This document shows positions 37,001 to 48,843 of a stretch of DNA of 64,000 nucleotides, one piece after another. Within the stretch, counting starts at the first letter, position 1. The number at the start of each line of letters is the position of its first letter. Made by a program: the position numbers and the translations under genes. The notes beneath the pieces are model-generated. The model made no database searches, was not told the origin of the DNA, and saw nothing but the letters and a program-made list of their open reading frames with translations. This DNA comes from Brasenia schreberi (lineage: Eukaryota > Streptophyta > Magnoliopsida > Nymphaeales > Cabombaceae). The DNA lies in the NCBI GenBank assembly GCA_036023115.1, contig JAYKKT010000046.1, positions 4,837,001 through 4,901,000 of the forward strand, in the 5' to 3' direction.

Positions 37001-39998
37001 ATTCTCACTGGCACCTTTCAGCAACAACTGCAACAACCCAAGACCAAAAGAGGAAAATAATACCTTCAAAAGCAACAAAAAATGACGAAGAGAAAGACAT
37101 CACTCAATGAAGAGCAAAGCTGACCTGCAATTGATCAAGTCGAGAATGAACTCCACCGTCACTCAACAATCCAATAAGATGTAAAGTCCCATTCTCAAAG
37201 GATGGTTTAATGTATTCAAATCCTTCCCCTTCATAAATCTTTCCAGAAGCAAGGGCGAAATCAACCAACTTAGCACTGCATCCACAAAAGGTTTTTTTGA
37301 AGTCAACAATTAACTGACAATGTGCCAGAAACTATTGAGGCTACCGAACCAAAGATAGATTGATGGCAAGTCAATAGTTACGAAATCCGTGTACTGAAGC
37401 TAAAATAGAATTTTAAAACCTTACATATATATCACATTAACTACTATCTTGGAGATGATATTCATGACCAACCAAGCCATTCAAAACAGGAAGGGGCAGA
37501 ATAAGGTGATAGAAATACTAACGTATCAAGAGAAGTAAAAATTCTTAACAGCTACGGAAGCCAGCGAGTGAATCAGACCAAGAGTTCATGAGACCTGTCT
37601 CAAATCAGATTCAAGTTCACATTTTATCTTCAGGTGAGTAACTTTAGACAGCCAAAACCTTGACGTTGTACATGACCTACCTATATAAAGTAGAATATAT
37701 AAAAGACTTTTCTGATGTGATGACTGGGATTGCAAAAATGGACCACAAGTATCAAGTCACGAAAGAGCAGTATCAATTTTACATGTCCTCTGTCAACATA
37801 TGTCTGTAAAAGAAATAAACAGAAATAGGAACAGCCAGAGATCTTATGCTGAAACAAAGCTTTAAAACGTTGGCAATTGTTGATGAAAGCTACAAAACGA
37901 CGTTCTTAGTCCTGCTTGATCTGACAAATGGCACCAAGAAGTTAACACCATTAAGAAGGTGACATAGGAATCAGTTGCTTAATGAGCATTTCATGAATAT
38001 ATCTCTTACAAGTAAATTGTGTTTTTTTGTAGAAGTAATTTGCTTGATTAGCTACATAGAAACTCATCTCCTAAGATTGAAATTTGAAACTACCTTCACC
38101 AGGCAGTTTGGGGATTTGATGAATAAACTGAGGACATTGCAGATCATCCCCAAATGACACGCAGCAGACATAGGATTTTCTTTCTTTATTCCCATACCAC
38201 TAAGAGGGTCCACTTAAGAAACTGTTAGGAACCGTTTATCAATTCAGCCCTAAGACGCTGCCATTACCACCTTACCTTAAAGCAGTGAGGTTGTGTTATT
38301 ACTCCACTGCTACCTTCTAGTAAGGCAGCCTACAGTAAGCTACTATCAAGGCTTATTTCACAAGGGTGCTTGTAGTAAAGTAAGCTACCCAGGTCCCATA
38401 CTCATGTCCTAGAAGTTTAGTTTCACATCCATCTTCATAATCATTAAAGTGAGGGCATTACAAGAGGTTGCCTCCATCATCATATTTAAGGCATTAAAAG
38501 GGGTTACCGGGCTACTGGAAGTCAAAGCCTAATAACCATTAGAAAGGTAAACCAATAAAGAACAGTGAGTAGATGCATATTTTATCCCTACAACGATGAT
38601 TATAAAGCACAGACCTAATCAGAATAAGCCACAGAATGATGTTGTACATGGATTTTGAAAGAGAGCAGTCAGAGCATGAAACATAAATGAATGGCATAGA
38701 AGTATAAAATAATAATGATGTCAATTCACACAATTAACTAACATCATGTTGTGTAACTATGTGATAATCGGTGAATTGAAATTGTTACCCTTGGGCATAG
38801 ATGCGTCCAGCACCAAGTGCATTGTGACCGACTTCACTGTTGCCCATGTCATCTTCTGTAGGAAGACCCACAGCTGTACCGTGTGCTCTAATCAACGTCC
38901 ACTTCTCTGGTGCACCCTTAAACAAAGAAAGACACGATGAACGGATCAACAAAGTGACAATCAAACTAGAAAAATGAGAACAACAGATCCACAAGTAATG
39001 TCTGTCACAACCATAACCTTGCAGACAACCAACAAAAATCATAACGAATCAAAACCAGATGATTTTCTAAGTTCGACACCATGACGAAAACCGTTTACCA
39101 AAGAAAGTGATAACTTTAATACCAGCCAATTCCAGTCCGCGCCATATTTTATAAATGTCGCCTTTTGTGGCAGTAAACATACTGAACAAAAATAAAAATG
39201 AGTAAAGAATCCCAGTTATACCAACATATGTTTGTTGTAAGCACTTGCCTTGAAATCCGAACGAAAGGGGGAAAAACTTTAAGGAAATTCCGGACATGCA
39301 ATGATCTAGAGAATCAAAACGGTCGGAACAAATACTGAACTGCACTGCTTGTATACAAGGCGTATTTAGAAATAGAACAACGGATCCCCAGAAACTGATT
39401 GTCCAGATAGCAATCATGAGATGAGCACCCACGAAACTCAAAGTGATCTCCAGAAAAAGGGATGAATCATGCAGAATTTGATGCAGATACTTTATAGACA
39501 TTCGTAAAAGACCCACATGATCAACAAGGTTCACAGACAAAAGATGAAAACAAAAATCTGAGATCCTTTCCAGATATCACTACTAAGATTCAACAACCCC
39601 TGGCGCAACAACGGCAGAGTATTTCTGATAGATTATGTTAGCTTTGGGTATAGATTCTTATCGAGCCGCTTCATTCCATTTGATTGTTCATACTTCTTCT
39701 AAAGCATTGCTGCTTTTAGGACCTGATCAAGCATTCATTCCAGGGAAAGACCGATTCTTGCTAAAGAAACTAAATATTCATTTCACAGCCCAACCAACCA
39801 AGATCTGAAGAAAAACCCAAGGAATATCCATAATACCTCTTTCAACGAATCCATGGTGGGAGTCTCAGCGACATGGATGCAGTTAAACTTATCGGGCTTG
39901 GATTCACCCCATCCGTCCAACACAATTAGCGCAATGGTCTTCCCCTTAGGGAGCTTGGGATGATCGCCCAATTTCCACGAGATATCAGAACCGGCCAT
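34007..39998 (-). CDS. iPGAM: Cofactor-independent phosphoglycerate mutase, nine exons, intact
   Basis: The enzyme interconverts 3- and 2-phosphoglycerate in cytosolic glycolysis. Exons (minus): 39837..39998, 38789..38916, 37125..37275, 36824..37027, 36113..36537, 34963..35155, 34792..34887, 34279..34434, 34007..34171; all GT-AG and in phase, 1680 nt, 559 aa, the usual plant length. Seen: [12 protein letters not shown] (metal site near residue 28), [17 protein letters not shown] with the catalytic serine, [68 protein letters not shown] and the C-terminus [11 protein letters not shown]. There is no transit peptide, in line with a cytosolic enzyme. A TATA-like box lies about 380 bp upstream. 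No lesion was found. Confidence 0.97.
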
Positions 39999-40375
39999 TC
40001 CTCCAAATCTAAATACGGCACAATCACACACATCGCCATAAAAGGCAAATCAAATCTCCAAAGCATCAACACCAACAAACACATATAAATCCCCATCACT
40101 AGAAACAGTTCAGATACCACAATCGTATTATGTACAAGTAAAAAGATGCCATCTTGTAACAATCGGAACAAGAAGAATTGCACCAAGAAGAAAACGAACA
40201 AAGATCAGATAGAAGACGCAAACGACTAAAGGGGATCAGGGAAAACAGGCAACAGAATGCAGGAGCCATGGGACCGAAACCCTTACCTAACGGCGAAAAT
40301 ATCTGGTGATGGTCGCTTGCTTTGGGAAGAAGAAGACTGCCCGGTAGTGAGGAGACATACAGTGGTGCTGTCTGA

Positions 40376-40383
40376 CTTTTATA
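40376..40383 (-). promoter_or_regulatory. TATA-like box of the phosphoglycerate mutase gene
   Basis: The minus strand reads TATAAAAG within CACTTTATAAAAGTCAG, a good plant TATA context. It lies about 380 bp upstream of the start codon, leaving room for a leader that may be spliced. Confidence 0.5.
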
Positions 40384-40592
40384 AAGTGAGCAGACAGGAG
40401 GTTGCTTCCGTCATTTGCTATTTTTCTAGGGCTGCTTTGTTGCCAGATTACGTAATACAATATTAATTTGCACTTTATTTACCTAATAAAAGTACCACCT
40501 TATGACGCACAAAATCAAGTCCAAGCTCTGCTTCCCCCACGAAAAAAACAAGGGTATCTATGGAATTAACTCATGCTCTTGACTTTGCACTG

Positions 40593-40692
40593 ACAGGGTT
40601 AGCTCAACAGCGGGAAGCTCTGGTGTTGTTGCTTTTGGTGAGGAGTTCGATACTCCAAGGGTGCATGTTGGGCTTCGGCCTCGTCTCAAACT
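40593..40692 (+). mobile_element. tRNA-derived SINE, family A
   Basis: It has a box-A-like GGGTTAGCTCAACAGCGGG, then TGTTGTTGCTTTTGGTGAGG, a box-B-like GAGTTCGATACTC, then AAGGGTGCATG and GGCTTCGGCCTCGTC. The order matches the copies at 13671 and 13848. Confidence 0.62.
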
Positions 40693-41340
40693 ATAGATCT
40701 ATCTTTATCTACATGCATTAAGATCCCAACTCACAAATTCACTAAAAATACATGATTACCAAATTTATTTAGAAACATAGTTGGTTGATCACAAATTTCA
40801 TTACAAATATATGATCAACAACCCAACACATACCTCTAATATTAGGATAAATTACTGTCTAAGTATAGCATTGTCTTTTAAAGTAATATGAAACTAAGCT
40901 TGAAAATTCAAAGGGGGTTCACAAGAACAAAGCCGCTTGCTGAAAATAGGCCCGGGATGGGAGAGTATCAACTGCTTGTTACCCCCGTACAAGTGTATAT
41001 TGTAGGTGCCGCTTTCCCACTTTCGGCCGCCTGTGGATTTTTCCTCGAGAAGAAAGAAGCGTTGTTAGATCAAAGAAACCATCCAAATTATCAAGAAGAG
41101 TCCAGCATCAATTAGAGTCTCTCCTATCATGAACCTAGAAGGTGGACCTGAGTTTGCAAAGAGTTCGCGCCGGATTATGCTTGCAATCTTCAAACAATTG
41201 TTTCCCTACACATAATAAGCTCGGGCCTTAATCAGTCATTTATCCATCATTAGTCTAATATCCTTCATTATTAATCTTGATTGATTTTTTATCAAAAGCC
41301 CATGGGGGTTCACCCCTTTTAAGATCACAACCCATTGTGC

Positions 41341-41440
41341 ACCAAGAGGAATAGCTCAACAAGATAGGGGGGTCGATTCACAAGCTGAAGGTCATAAGTT
41401 CGACGCCCCGCTGCATCCGGCTTCATCCTCCCCGTTATAC
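41341..41440 (+). mobile_element. SINE-like element, family B
   Basis: CCAAGAGGAATAGCTCAACA supplies a box A, and AAGTTCGACGCCCCGCTGCA TCC supplies box B and the following block. Read against the antisense copies at 4143 and 51083 the same order is found. Confidence 0.5.
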
Positions 41441-41940
41441 CGTTATGAATGTAAAGTTGTCTCATAACAAGCTACCCAGTGTAAGACCCAATAGCCACCA
41501 ACTCTTATGGATGGCAATATTGGCCCAACCCAAGCCAATCCAACTGAGGCAGGTAATACCCGGTTTGGCCATGTATGGGTTTGGGGATTACCCGAATTGC
41601 TTTGATCGGGTATGTTGTGTGGGTACAGGGTAAGAAGCACCCATAGTCTTTTATGTTTCTTGGTAAGCAATAATATATATATGTACATACATGTGTGTTT
41701 TTGTGTTTGTGCTGGCCTCTAAGGTATATTGAATTTTCAAACTTTCAACTACATAACCTTAAACTTTTTTTTGAATACTTTAATTTGATTTGCAAATAAT
41801 GTAACTTAATTGCAAGATACTTTTAATGTATAACATTATCACGGTTAGAAATTTGGGGTATGGGGCGCCCAATATACGAGAAAAGGACCAAACCCATACT
41901 TGCGGTGGTTCAGGTATGTGGCTGGATATAGGTATGCCTG

Positions 41941-42013
41941 TCCTCTGTAGCTCAGATGGTAGAGCGCTCGCTTAGCATGCGAGAGGTACGGGGATCGATA
42001 CCCCGCATCTCCA
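41941..42013 (+). tRNA. tRNA-Ala(AGC)-like gene with disrupted acceptor stem
   Basis: The 73-nt cloverleaf has a D arm GCTC..GAGC, anticodon stem CTCGC/GCGAG with loop TTAGCAT (anticodon AGC), and a T arm CGGGG/CCCCG with loop ATCGATA; all three stems pair perfectly. The 3' strand of the acceptor is CATCTCC plus A as in plant tRNA-Ala, but the 5' strand reads TCCTCTG instead of the expected GGGGATG, so only two of seven pairs can form. It is therefore probably a tRNA pseudogene or relic. A T-run (TTTTCTTTTTC) lies about 30 bp downstream. Confidence 0.72.
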
Positions 42014-42271
42014 TTTGGAGAATCATTATTCCTTGTGTTTTCTTTTTCTTTTAGCTTGGGTTTCGGGTTTCAAGTAAACAAGAAACTCATTGTTCGGGTT
42101 ACACGAACAAAATTGGTTCTGCTACTAGACACCTAAAATTATCGAGCTTACTTTATTCATTAATATATTTTTCAAAAAAATTATTTCAATATAAGTATAC
42201 AATGATACACCAGCAACATTTTGCAGCCTAATTGGCGAAACCAAATAATTTTGCTAAATAATCTCCGTCGG

Positions 42272-43833
42272 TCAGTGCAGCAATGCTGGGATGAAAGGCT
42301 TCCAACTTATCCGATCCATGGCGACAATCAAAGCCATCATTAACTCACTATCAAAACCAGCATGAACTGTCAAGCTGAACACATCGCTTCCTAGCAGGAT
42401 TTCAGGGTTATTGGCATGCTTCCTACGCACTTGGGTGGCCACTTCTCCGGTGGCGCTGTGCCGGACCTTGAAACACCTTTTGTCACAGTCACCTTCGACG
42501 TAGAATTCCGGCGCCAGGAATTGCCTTTATTTTGGGCCATATGACGCTTTCTTATTGAGAAAGCATGCTTCCCATCTCTTCCGCTGGTGGTTCCGCCGCT
42601 GCCACCAATGAATACACCGTCCCATTGTTCATGCATGCTTACAACCTGATCAGGGAGCAACAAACCAAAACCATAAATACGCAGATTTATAAAGAAATCC
42701 CATTCATGGGAGTTGGAGATTATTTTGTGAAACCGCTACATGACTATATGAATGTCACTCAAATTGGGTTGGAGTTGAATCCTACAAGTTCGATTGTGGG
42801 TCAATCAAAATCCAAAACCAAAATCATGATCCGGATCTAGGTGGGCCAACAAGGGATTGATCGTTTGACTTGATCGCACCTGATGTTACGAAATGTATTA
42901 ACTCATCTGGGTCCGCAAGTGCAGTATGTGGACCTGGACTTAGTCCGAATCCATGAAATGGAATTGTTGGGTCCAACTTTTGAACATGATTCAGACAGGT
43001 ACCAATGGCCAGTCTCATCATGTCTCAACTTGACCCAGTTACCCACCACCTGTTCGCACTTTAATATGGATTGGGCCCCGGGCTGGATCCGATAATGAGA
43101 AGTATGACGGTTGGTATCCTGCACTAGATTCTAACCGTCCATATACATTCAAATGGCTGGCTGGGATTATCTGAAATCCTGATCGTCCGGTGACTGAGTT
43201 GGACGGATGGGATCAACTGTAGGATGCCAACCATCAAAAGTCCGTTGATTCGGAACTCTCTTTCGGGCTCCTTGTCATTGGCCCCCCGGCATAAGATGAA
43301 CTTACATACACCGTTGATATTGACCGCCAAGCCTTTTCTCACACTAAGTTGGGTCGTAATATATTCCAAGTTGTCAAGAATCTCCAATCATGCAACCCTT
43401 CTCCTTTCTTTTCCAAGCTCGCTAACGAAATTAGTTAAAGGTGAAGAAGATCAAAGATCATCACCTCGCTGATCCCGAATTCGTATAGTTTTGCCATCAA
43501 TTGTCTCTCTTAATTAGCTTGTATATCTTTCATGACAAGCATGCAGAGATTAAGTACCTTGGGACGTAAGGCGATCAGCGGCCGGCCTTCGCCGTCCATG
43601 AGAACCAAATCATGAGTTCTCAATCTGCAACTCCTGGTGTAGTTCTCCACCCTGAACACCAACCAGCCTTTGCTGTCATAAACCGTGAATCCATCCATAC
43701 AATCAAATGACATGCTAGATTTCTTCCACACCGTCAGGACTGTAGCACAATCCGAGCTCGACGCCGTCCTCTCCTCCTCCGCTAGCGGTGGTGATTGCAG
43801 TTTGTCGTCGCCTCTCGGAAAAATCCGCGCCAT
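42272..43833 (-). CDS. LURP-one-related (LOR, Tubby-like fold) protein, one frameshift
   Basis: LOR proteins are small plant proteins with a Tubby/scramblase-like barrel, one of which (LURP1) is needed for basal defence; the biochemical role is unknown. Exon 1, 43558..43833, encodes MARIFPRGDDKL, VLTVWKKSSMSFDCMDGFTV, YDSKGWLVFRVENYTR, LVLMDGEGRPLIALRPK. Exon 2, 42272..42645, encodes VVSMHEQWDGVFIGG, GKHAFSIRKRHM, then after a shift EFYVEGDCDKRCFKVRHSAT, GEVATQVRRKH, LLGSDVFSLTVHAGFDSELM and WKPFIPALLH. The exon-intron borders are GT-AG. One base is missing around 42490, in a GCGCCGG context where CCC is expected, so as read the protein would end early at 42391. About 216 residues would be encoded without the shift. 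Either a recently disabled gene or a base-call error. Confidence 0.85.
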
Positions 43834-43921
43834 TAAGACTCTGACGGAAGAGAAAGGATCGAGAAAAGGAAAGGAGAAACGCAGGATCTGTCTGCCGAGT
43901 TGAAAAGTTGGTTGAACTCCG

Positions 43922-43932
43922 TATTAAATATA
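43922..43932 (-). promoter_or_regulatory. TATA-like box of the LOR gene
   Basis: The minus strand reads GTATATTTAATAC about 90-100 bp upstream of the ATG at 43833, a plausible TATA position with a leader of about 60 bp. Confidence 0.35.
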
Positions 43933-44669
43933 CACGAAGCTGAACGGTGGAGGAGAAGCAGAGAGCAAGTGAAGATGGTGTTAGATAACGAGGCCTCGAC
44001 GTGCGAAGTTTCGGCTTTCGGGTGAAAATCGGAATATGTCGAGTCATGCTCGCTCTTTCCTTTCTTCTCCGTGGAGAATTGACTTCCTCCATCTTGACAT
44101 GGACCACGTCACATTCATGCTCTTTCTTTTTTATATATATAGAGAGAGAGGAAGAAAAAGTATTTGAATTTGTCTAAAGCTTTTTAATAATGTTATTTTT
44201 TTAAAAGTATGAGTATAATAATATTGTTTTATATATATTTTAAAAGTTTTTAAATTTTTAAAATTATATTAATACCATAAAAAAGAATGAATGAATATAA
44301 AAGGTTAATGGTGAGCAACATCTGATTTTCTTATATATATATATATATATATATGTGTATGTTAGGTTATGCCTCGTGTGACTTGGTCGTGAATGGTTGT
44401 GAGAGAGAATGACAGATTGTGATTTGTGGAACAGTGATGCTGGATAAATATGTTTTAGAAAATAGAATTAGCTTATTAAGTTTATAATTGCATCCCAAGT
44501 AGGTTGACCGAGTTTGCAAACTTACCTATTTCGCATGCTAGGAAGAGTGTATTATTGAGAGAAATCAGCTAAAAGGGTATAATATATATATATATATATA
44601 AATAGATAGAGAGAGAGAGAGAGAAGAAGGTATGTATTGGTCTTTCAATTGTACAATTGTGTGGGACGT

Positions 44670-44905
44670 GTGTGTAAGTGTGAAATTTAAATGACAACTC
44701 ACACGACTTTCACTAAAGTAAATACCCAAAAGAAAGTATATACTTTAGCTTAAGAGAGAAAAGGCTCAATGCACGTGTGTGTTTGTGTGAAATGTAAATG
44801 ACAACTCACACGACTTTCACTAAAGTAAATACCCAAAGGAAAATATATACTTTAGCTTAAGAGCGGAAAGGCTCAATGCACGTGTGTGTATGTGTGCAAG
44901 ATAAG
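44670..44905. repeat. Tandem duplication, 107 bp period
   Basis: ATGACAACTCACACGACTTT at 44691 recurs at 44798, and the following AAAGTAAATACCCAAA, TATATACTTTAGCTTAAGAG and GGCTCAATGCACGTGTGTGT recur at the same spacing with few differences. A partial third copy (AAGAGCGAAATGGCTCAAGT) follows at about 44902. Confidence 0.82.
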
Positions 44906-45458
44906 AGCGAAATGGCTCAAGTGAACGTGTGTAGTTGTGTTCATCCACAAATATTACATTTCGGGGGAGACTTCGCTCTATTACTACAACCCCGTATCGA
45001 ATTGAATTTAATCTTAAATGAGTAAGATAAAAATCGAACTTAAACAAACACTTACACGTGGCCGGCTTTACCTCTCAAGCTGCTCGGGTCCGTCCTTGAC
45101 AGCCACGAGATATGCCTCCCTAGGTGGGTCTAGACGTGAGAGTTTAGGCTTTCACTTGGGAGCAGTCAAGTATTTGATGGCTTAGGCTGAGCTGGGTTAG
45201 GCCAAGGTCTTTGTTAGGGTGTAATAGGTGTGGTCCTAGTTAGGTCTAGGTTTAGTTTAGGGAAATGGGTATGAACTAGGTATGGTCTTAAGTGAGTTAG
45301 GTAGGATGAGACCGAGTCACGGCAAAAGGTTTAGGCACAGGTCGGCAGCAAGGTATAGGCTGGGGTGTGGCTGGTTAGGAATCTGAATTGAAGGACTTGA
45401 AAGATGTGATTTTATTTTCCAAATTTTACTTTCAATCGCCGATTTCACTGATCGAGTG

Positions 45459-45462
<4 letters not shown>

Positions 45463-45551
<89 letters not shown>
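45463..45551. repeat. Compound microsatellite (TC)n(TA)n
   Basis: A (TC)n run of about 28 bp passes directly into a (TA)n run of about 60 bp. The long TA tract should be highly length-variable and able to extrude a cruciform. Confidence 0.95.
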
Positions 45552-45555
<4 letters not shown>

Positions 45556-46310
45556 TATAAAGCAAAAGTTCCTTTGCGGCTGGTGTTCGTTGGACGTGAG
45601 TGAAGTCCAAGTAATGAGCTTTATGTTTTGCATCAGCCATTAGCGCATACTCTTCATGCGTGCTCAGTGCTCATGCCCAGCCTTACAAATCTATTTTTAT
45701 CATTTCATCCCTTCAAAATTTTAAAAGAATAGTTAATGTGATGAAACAAAAAGTATTTAATATACATTGTATATTAAATACAAAAGATAATAATACTTTT
45801 AATATAAATCTCTCTTATTGGTCATGTTAATCAAACTGTCAAAATATTTGAATAGACTTAACCATGGATAACATTACAGCATTTACCTCTCATATATATA
45901 TATATATATATATGTAGGGGGAGAGAGAGCATAATTATACTCATCTATGCTCTAATCTTGTTAAAGATTTTAACTACTCAATCTTTAAGATCAATGATTG
46001 ATATTTTTAAATAAAAAATAATAATATCAAATTAATTTATTGTACTTGCAAAAAATATCAATATATTTTTTCTTTTAAAATTTGTATTTCAAGAATGTTT
46101 AAGCCTAGATACATGTGGATGTATTTGTATATATAAGACTCAGTAGGAGATAACGGGTGAAAATTAATTGGAGACAAAGGGTGAAGGAAAGGGGGGGGAA
46201 TTCAATCACCTCGCAGAAAAACTTCGAGCATCGAGGCCGTGGTCTACGAAGAAAGATGGCAGTAGCGAGGACATCTATTCCTTCCTCAGATCTATTCTTC
46301 ATAGAACGAA

Positions 46311-46385
46311 CCAGGTATGCATGCTCCAGGTGTCGAACTCACGACCTGCAGCTTGTGAGACGAATCTCCTAACAAGGTGACCTAC
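46311..46385 (-). mobile_element. SINE-like fragment, family B (antisense)
   Basis: The minus strand gives CAAGCTGCAGGTCGTGAGTT CGACACCTGGAGCATGCATA, the box-B zone and flanking blocks seen at 41341 and 4143. The box-A end is not clear. Confidence 0.4.
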
Positions 46386-48843
46386 GGTCTGAGTCCATCC
46401 TTCGACCTAAAAAAAACAACTTTTCTGGATGAATTAGAAAGATCTCTTCATTTGCATTTATCCATCAGCAATCGATGTTATTATTAGGTCGAAGGTCACT
46501 TAATTGGCATCTGACTCGAACAGTTAGTCTCATAATTTCAACCTGAACTCCCTTTACATCACATTGTTCAACGTTTTCATGTACTTTTCGTGTCAACGGC
46601 ATGACATCGTTGAACAATTAACTGTCAAATATTTGGCAGCCCAAGTCAAGTGGTCATGGGACTCTAAAATTTGTATACAGTGAATCATGAGCCGAATCTG
46701 AATTGATCCAGTTGAAGGTTTTATTGGATTAGATCCGCACCAGACGCAGGTTTAGATCCGACTATCAGGCAATATTCGAGATCATAGGTTCGAGTCTGAC
46801 TTAAGCCAGACACTACCCATGTCTGTTTATGTAGTTGTAAACATATACATTTCTATATTATAGTTTAGTAGAACTTAAAGTTTGTCATTTGAGGCCAAAG
46901 AGGCTCAATCCTTGTCAATGCAGCTGATCAATATGTGAAAAATCAATGGGTAGCACCTGGGTCGGGTTTGACCGAACTTAGGTTGAACCAAGACCCGACC
47001 CACATGGCAAGGGCCACCACGCCTCCTGTTCGAACGCCATGGAGCACTCAGGTGGGTGCTGTTACATGCAACAAAACTAGAGGGAGAGAGAGGATTTCGA
47101 GGGGGGAATGGGTGATTGGAGAGGAGTAGCAGATTGGGAGGTTGAAGTAAGAGGATGTATTTTCTTTTAGATGTGTGCTAAAGATAGTTTTGATTGATTT
47201 TAAATGATTTATGTGATTATGAATTTTCTTGTAAATACTTTGAAATGATTATATACATGTTTGCTTAATAGTTTCATTCTAAAACTGCTTTATTATCTGC
47301 ACTGATGTATTTGCATTAGTATTCATTGATAAATGTAAAGAATTTGGATTTTAGTTTTAAAAAGTTCGCGATTTTGGTATTTGAAACTGTGTTGTTTGGA
47401 CTTTTTTCACATAACCATACGTGTTTCAGGTACTTTTTGGTTCGGTTTTAAAGTTCCACATTATTTTGCAAATGAAACTATAACCAAATTGGAACTGGAA
47501 CAGGTTTGATGTTGTGATGGAACCGGTTAAACCAGAACTAGAACTGAACCTATGGGGTCGATCTGTTTCCAGTTCTAACATTTGGCAATACGAAACTACT
47601 GGTTTGGATCTGATCAGTTTACCCGGAACCAATAGGTCTACTTTCGAAATGTCTTTGGCTTAATATAAAGTCTCATACTATGCTCATACATCTTTCCTTT
47701 ACCATACATGTCATATACGATCTACCAAATCAAGTATGGTGAGGTCACACCAAAAGAAGTACCCGCCTTTGTTTTTTGAAACTCTCACAGTAAGGATCCT
47801 AATTTTACATAATATTCACAATTTTCGTTTTTTAATTATCTTATTTTCAGTTTAAAACGCAAGGTTTGCAGTAAAATGAATTTATCGGGAAACTTTGTTT
47901 GCGGTTATTTTCCCATAATAAAACTTTTCCACTAAAGGTTGTAGCTACTTGAAGAGTGAGATGCACAAGACCAGGCTTTTCTCCACAGACTCACTGGCCT
48001 TTGCATGTGCACACGCTGACATTCCATGGATGTTTTCTTGATGAGGACCACTTTTACTCTTTCTCAAAGAAATCAATAACAGCCATAGAACCAATCGAAA
48101 AATTGATGAGCATGAACTCCCCATCAACTATCTCTCCTCTTTAATTTTATAAATTTAAATTTATGAATTGAGAGCAGTTAAGTTAGCAAATAATATATTT
48201 AAATTTCAACCATTTGGTACTGGACAACAGATATACCCTCTTACATATGTTTCAACAATCCCAGCGAACACCCATGCTGACCGTCGTTGATTCACACACA
48301 CCCGCTCACGCGCGCACACACAGATGATATTAATTTGGGAAGAAGGGTGTGTGCGCTGTTAGACTGAGAAATTGTTAAAGGAGTTATTTTTAATTTAGCT
48401 ACCGATTCGTAACCGATATGATACAAACCTGAAAATAACTGTGCAAGCAAGGATAGTTTTCTTTATGAACAAGATGAGAGAGAGAGAGAGAGGGGAAGGG
48501 ATGAGCATCAGAGTGTTTCTTCAGTATGATGAATCGAGATTCAAGAGGACCATTTTTTACAAAAGCCACCGAAGAACAATTCAAATAGAAACTGATTAGC
48601 TCAACCAATATCGTTCTTATTCACATGTATGAGAATCATATTTTCCTCACAGAGAAATAGAACTAAATCTCAGATATGTCACATGAGAAACCAAATATTC
48701 ACCGTCGTCCTATCGTCTTACATCTCGTCCTTTGTTGCTTCATATTCCCTTATCCTCGGCATGATTCAACTGTACGAATGATCAATAAGCGCTAAAAAAA
48801 ACTACGACAGTATGAGAAAGCCAATCCTGATCTTGACAATCGA

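Larger units (their letters stand above)
40390..41940. other. Spacer with two SINE copies, no gene recognised
   Basis: Apart from the SINE-like segments at 40593 and 41341, the stretch is AT-rich. A 75-codon open frame at 40888..41115 has no recognisable domain. Short GGGTA/ACCCAA-rich patches at 41500-41640 resemble the DNA-element debris elsewhere in the window. Confidence 0.45.
44110..48843. other. AT-rich repeat spacer, no gene recognised
   Basis: The stretch contains several TA or GA microsatellites (about 44337-44354, 44579-44620, 45463-45551, 45893-45913), a 107-bp tandem duplication, a SINE-like remnant near 46311, and GAACC/ACCGG-rich DNA-element debris at 47440-47640. From 47700 to 48650 nothing is recognised. 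Open frames here are short or made of microsatellite sequence. Confidence 0.5.

Noticed and set aside
45317..45640. Open frame with a Tyr-Ile repeat tract
   Set aside because: It is a translation of the TA and TC microsatellite and has no protein-like sequence outside it.
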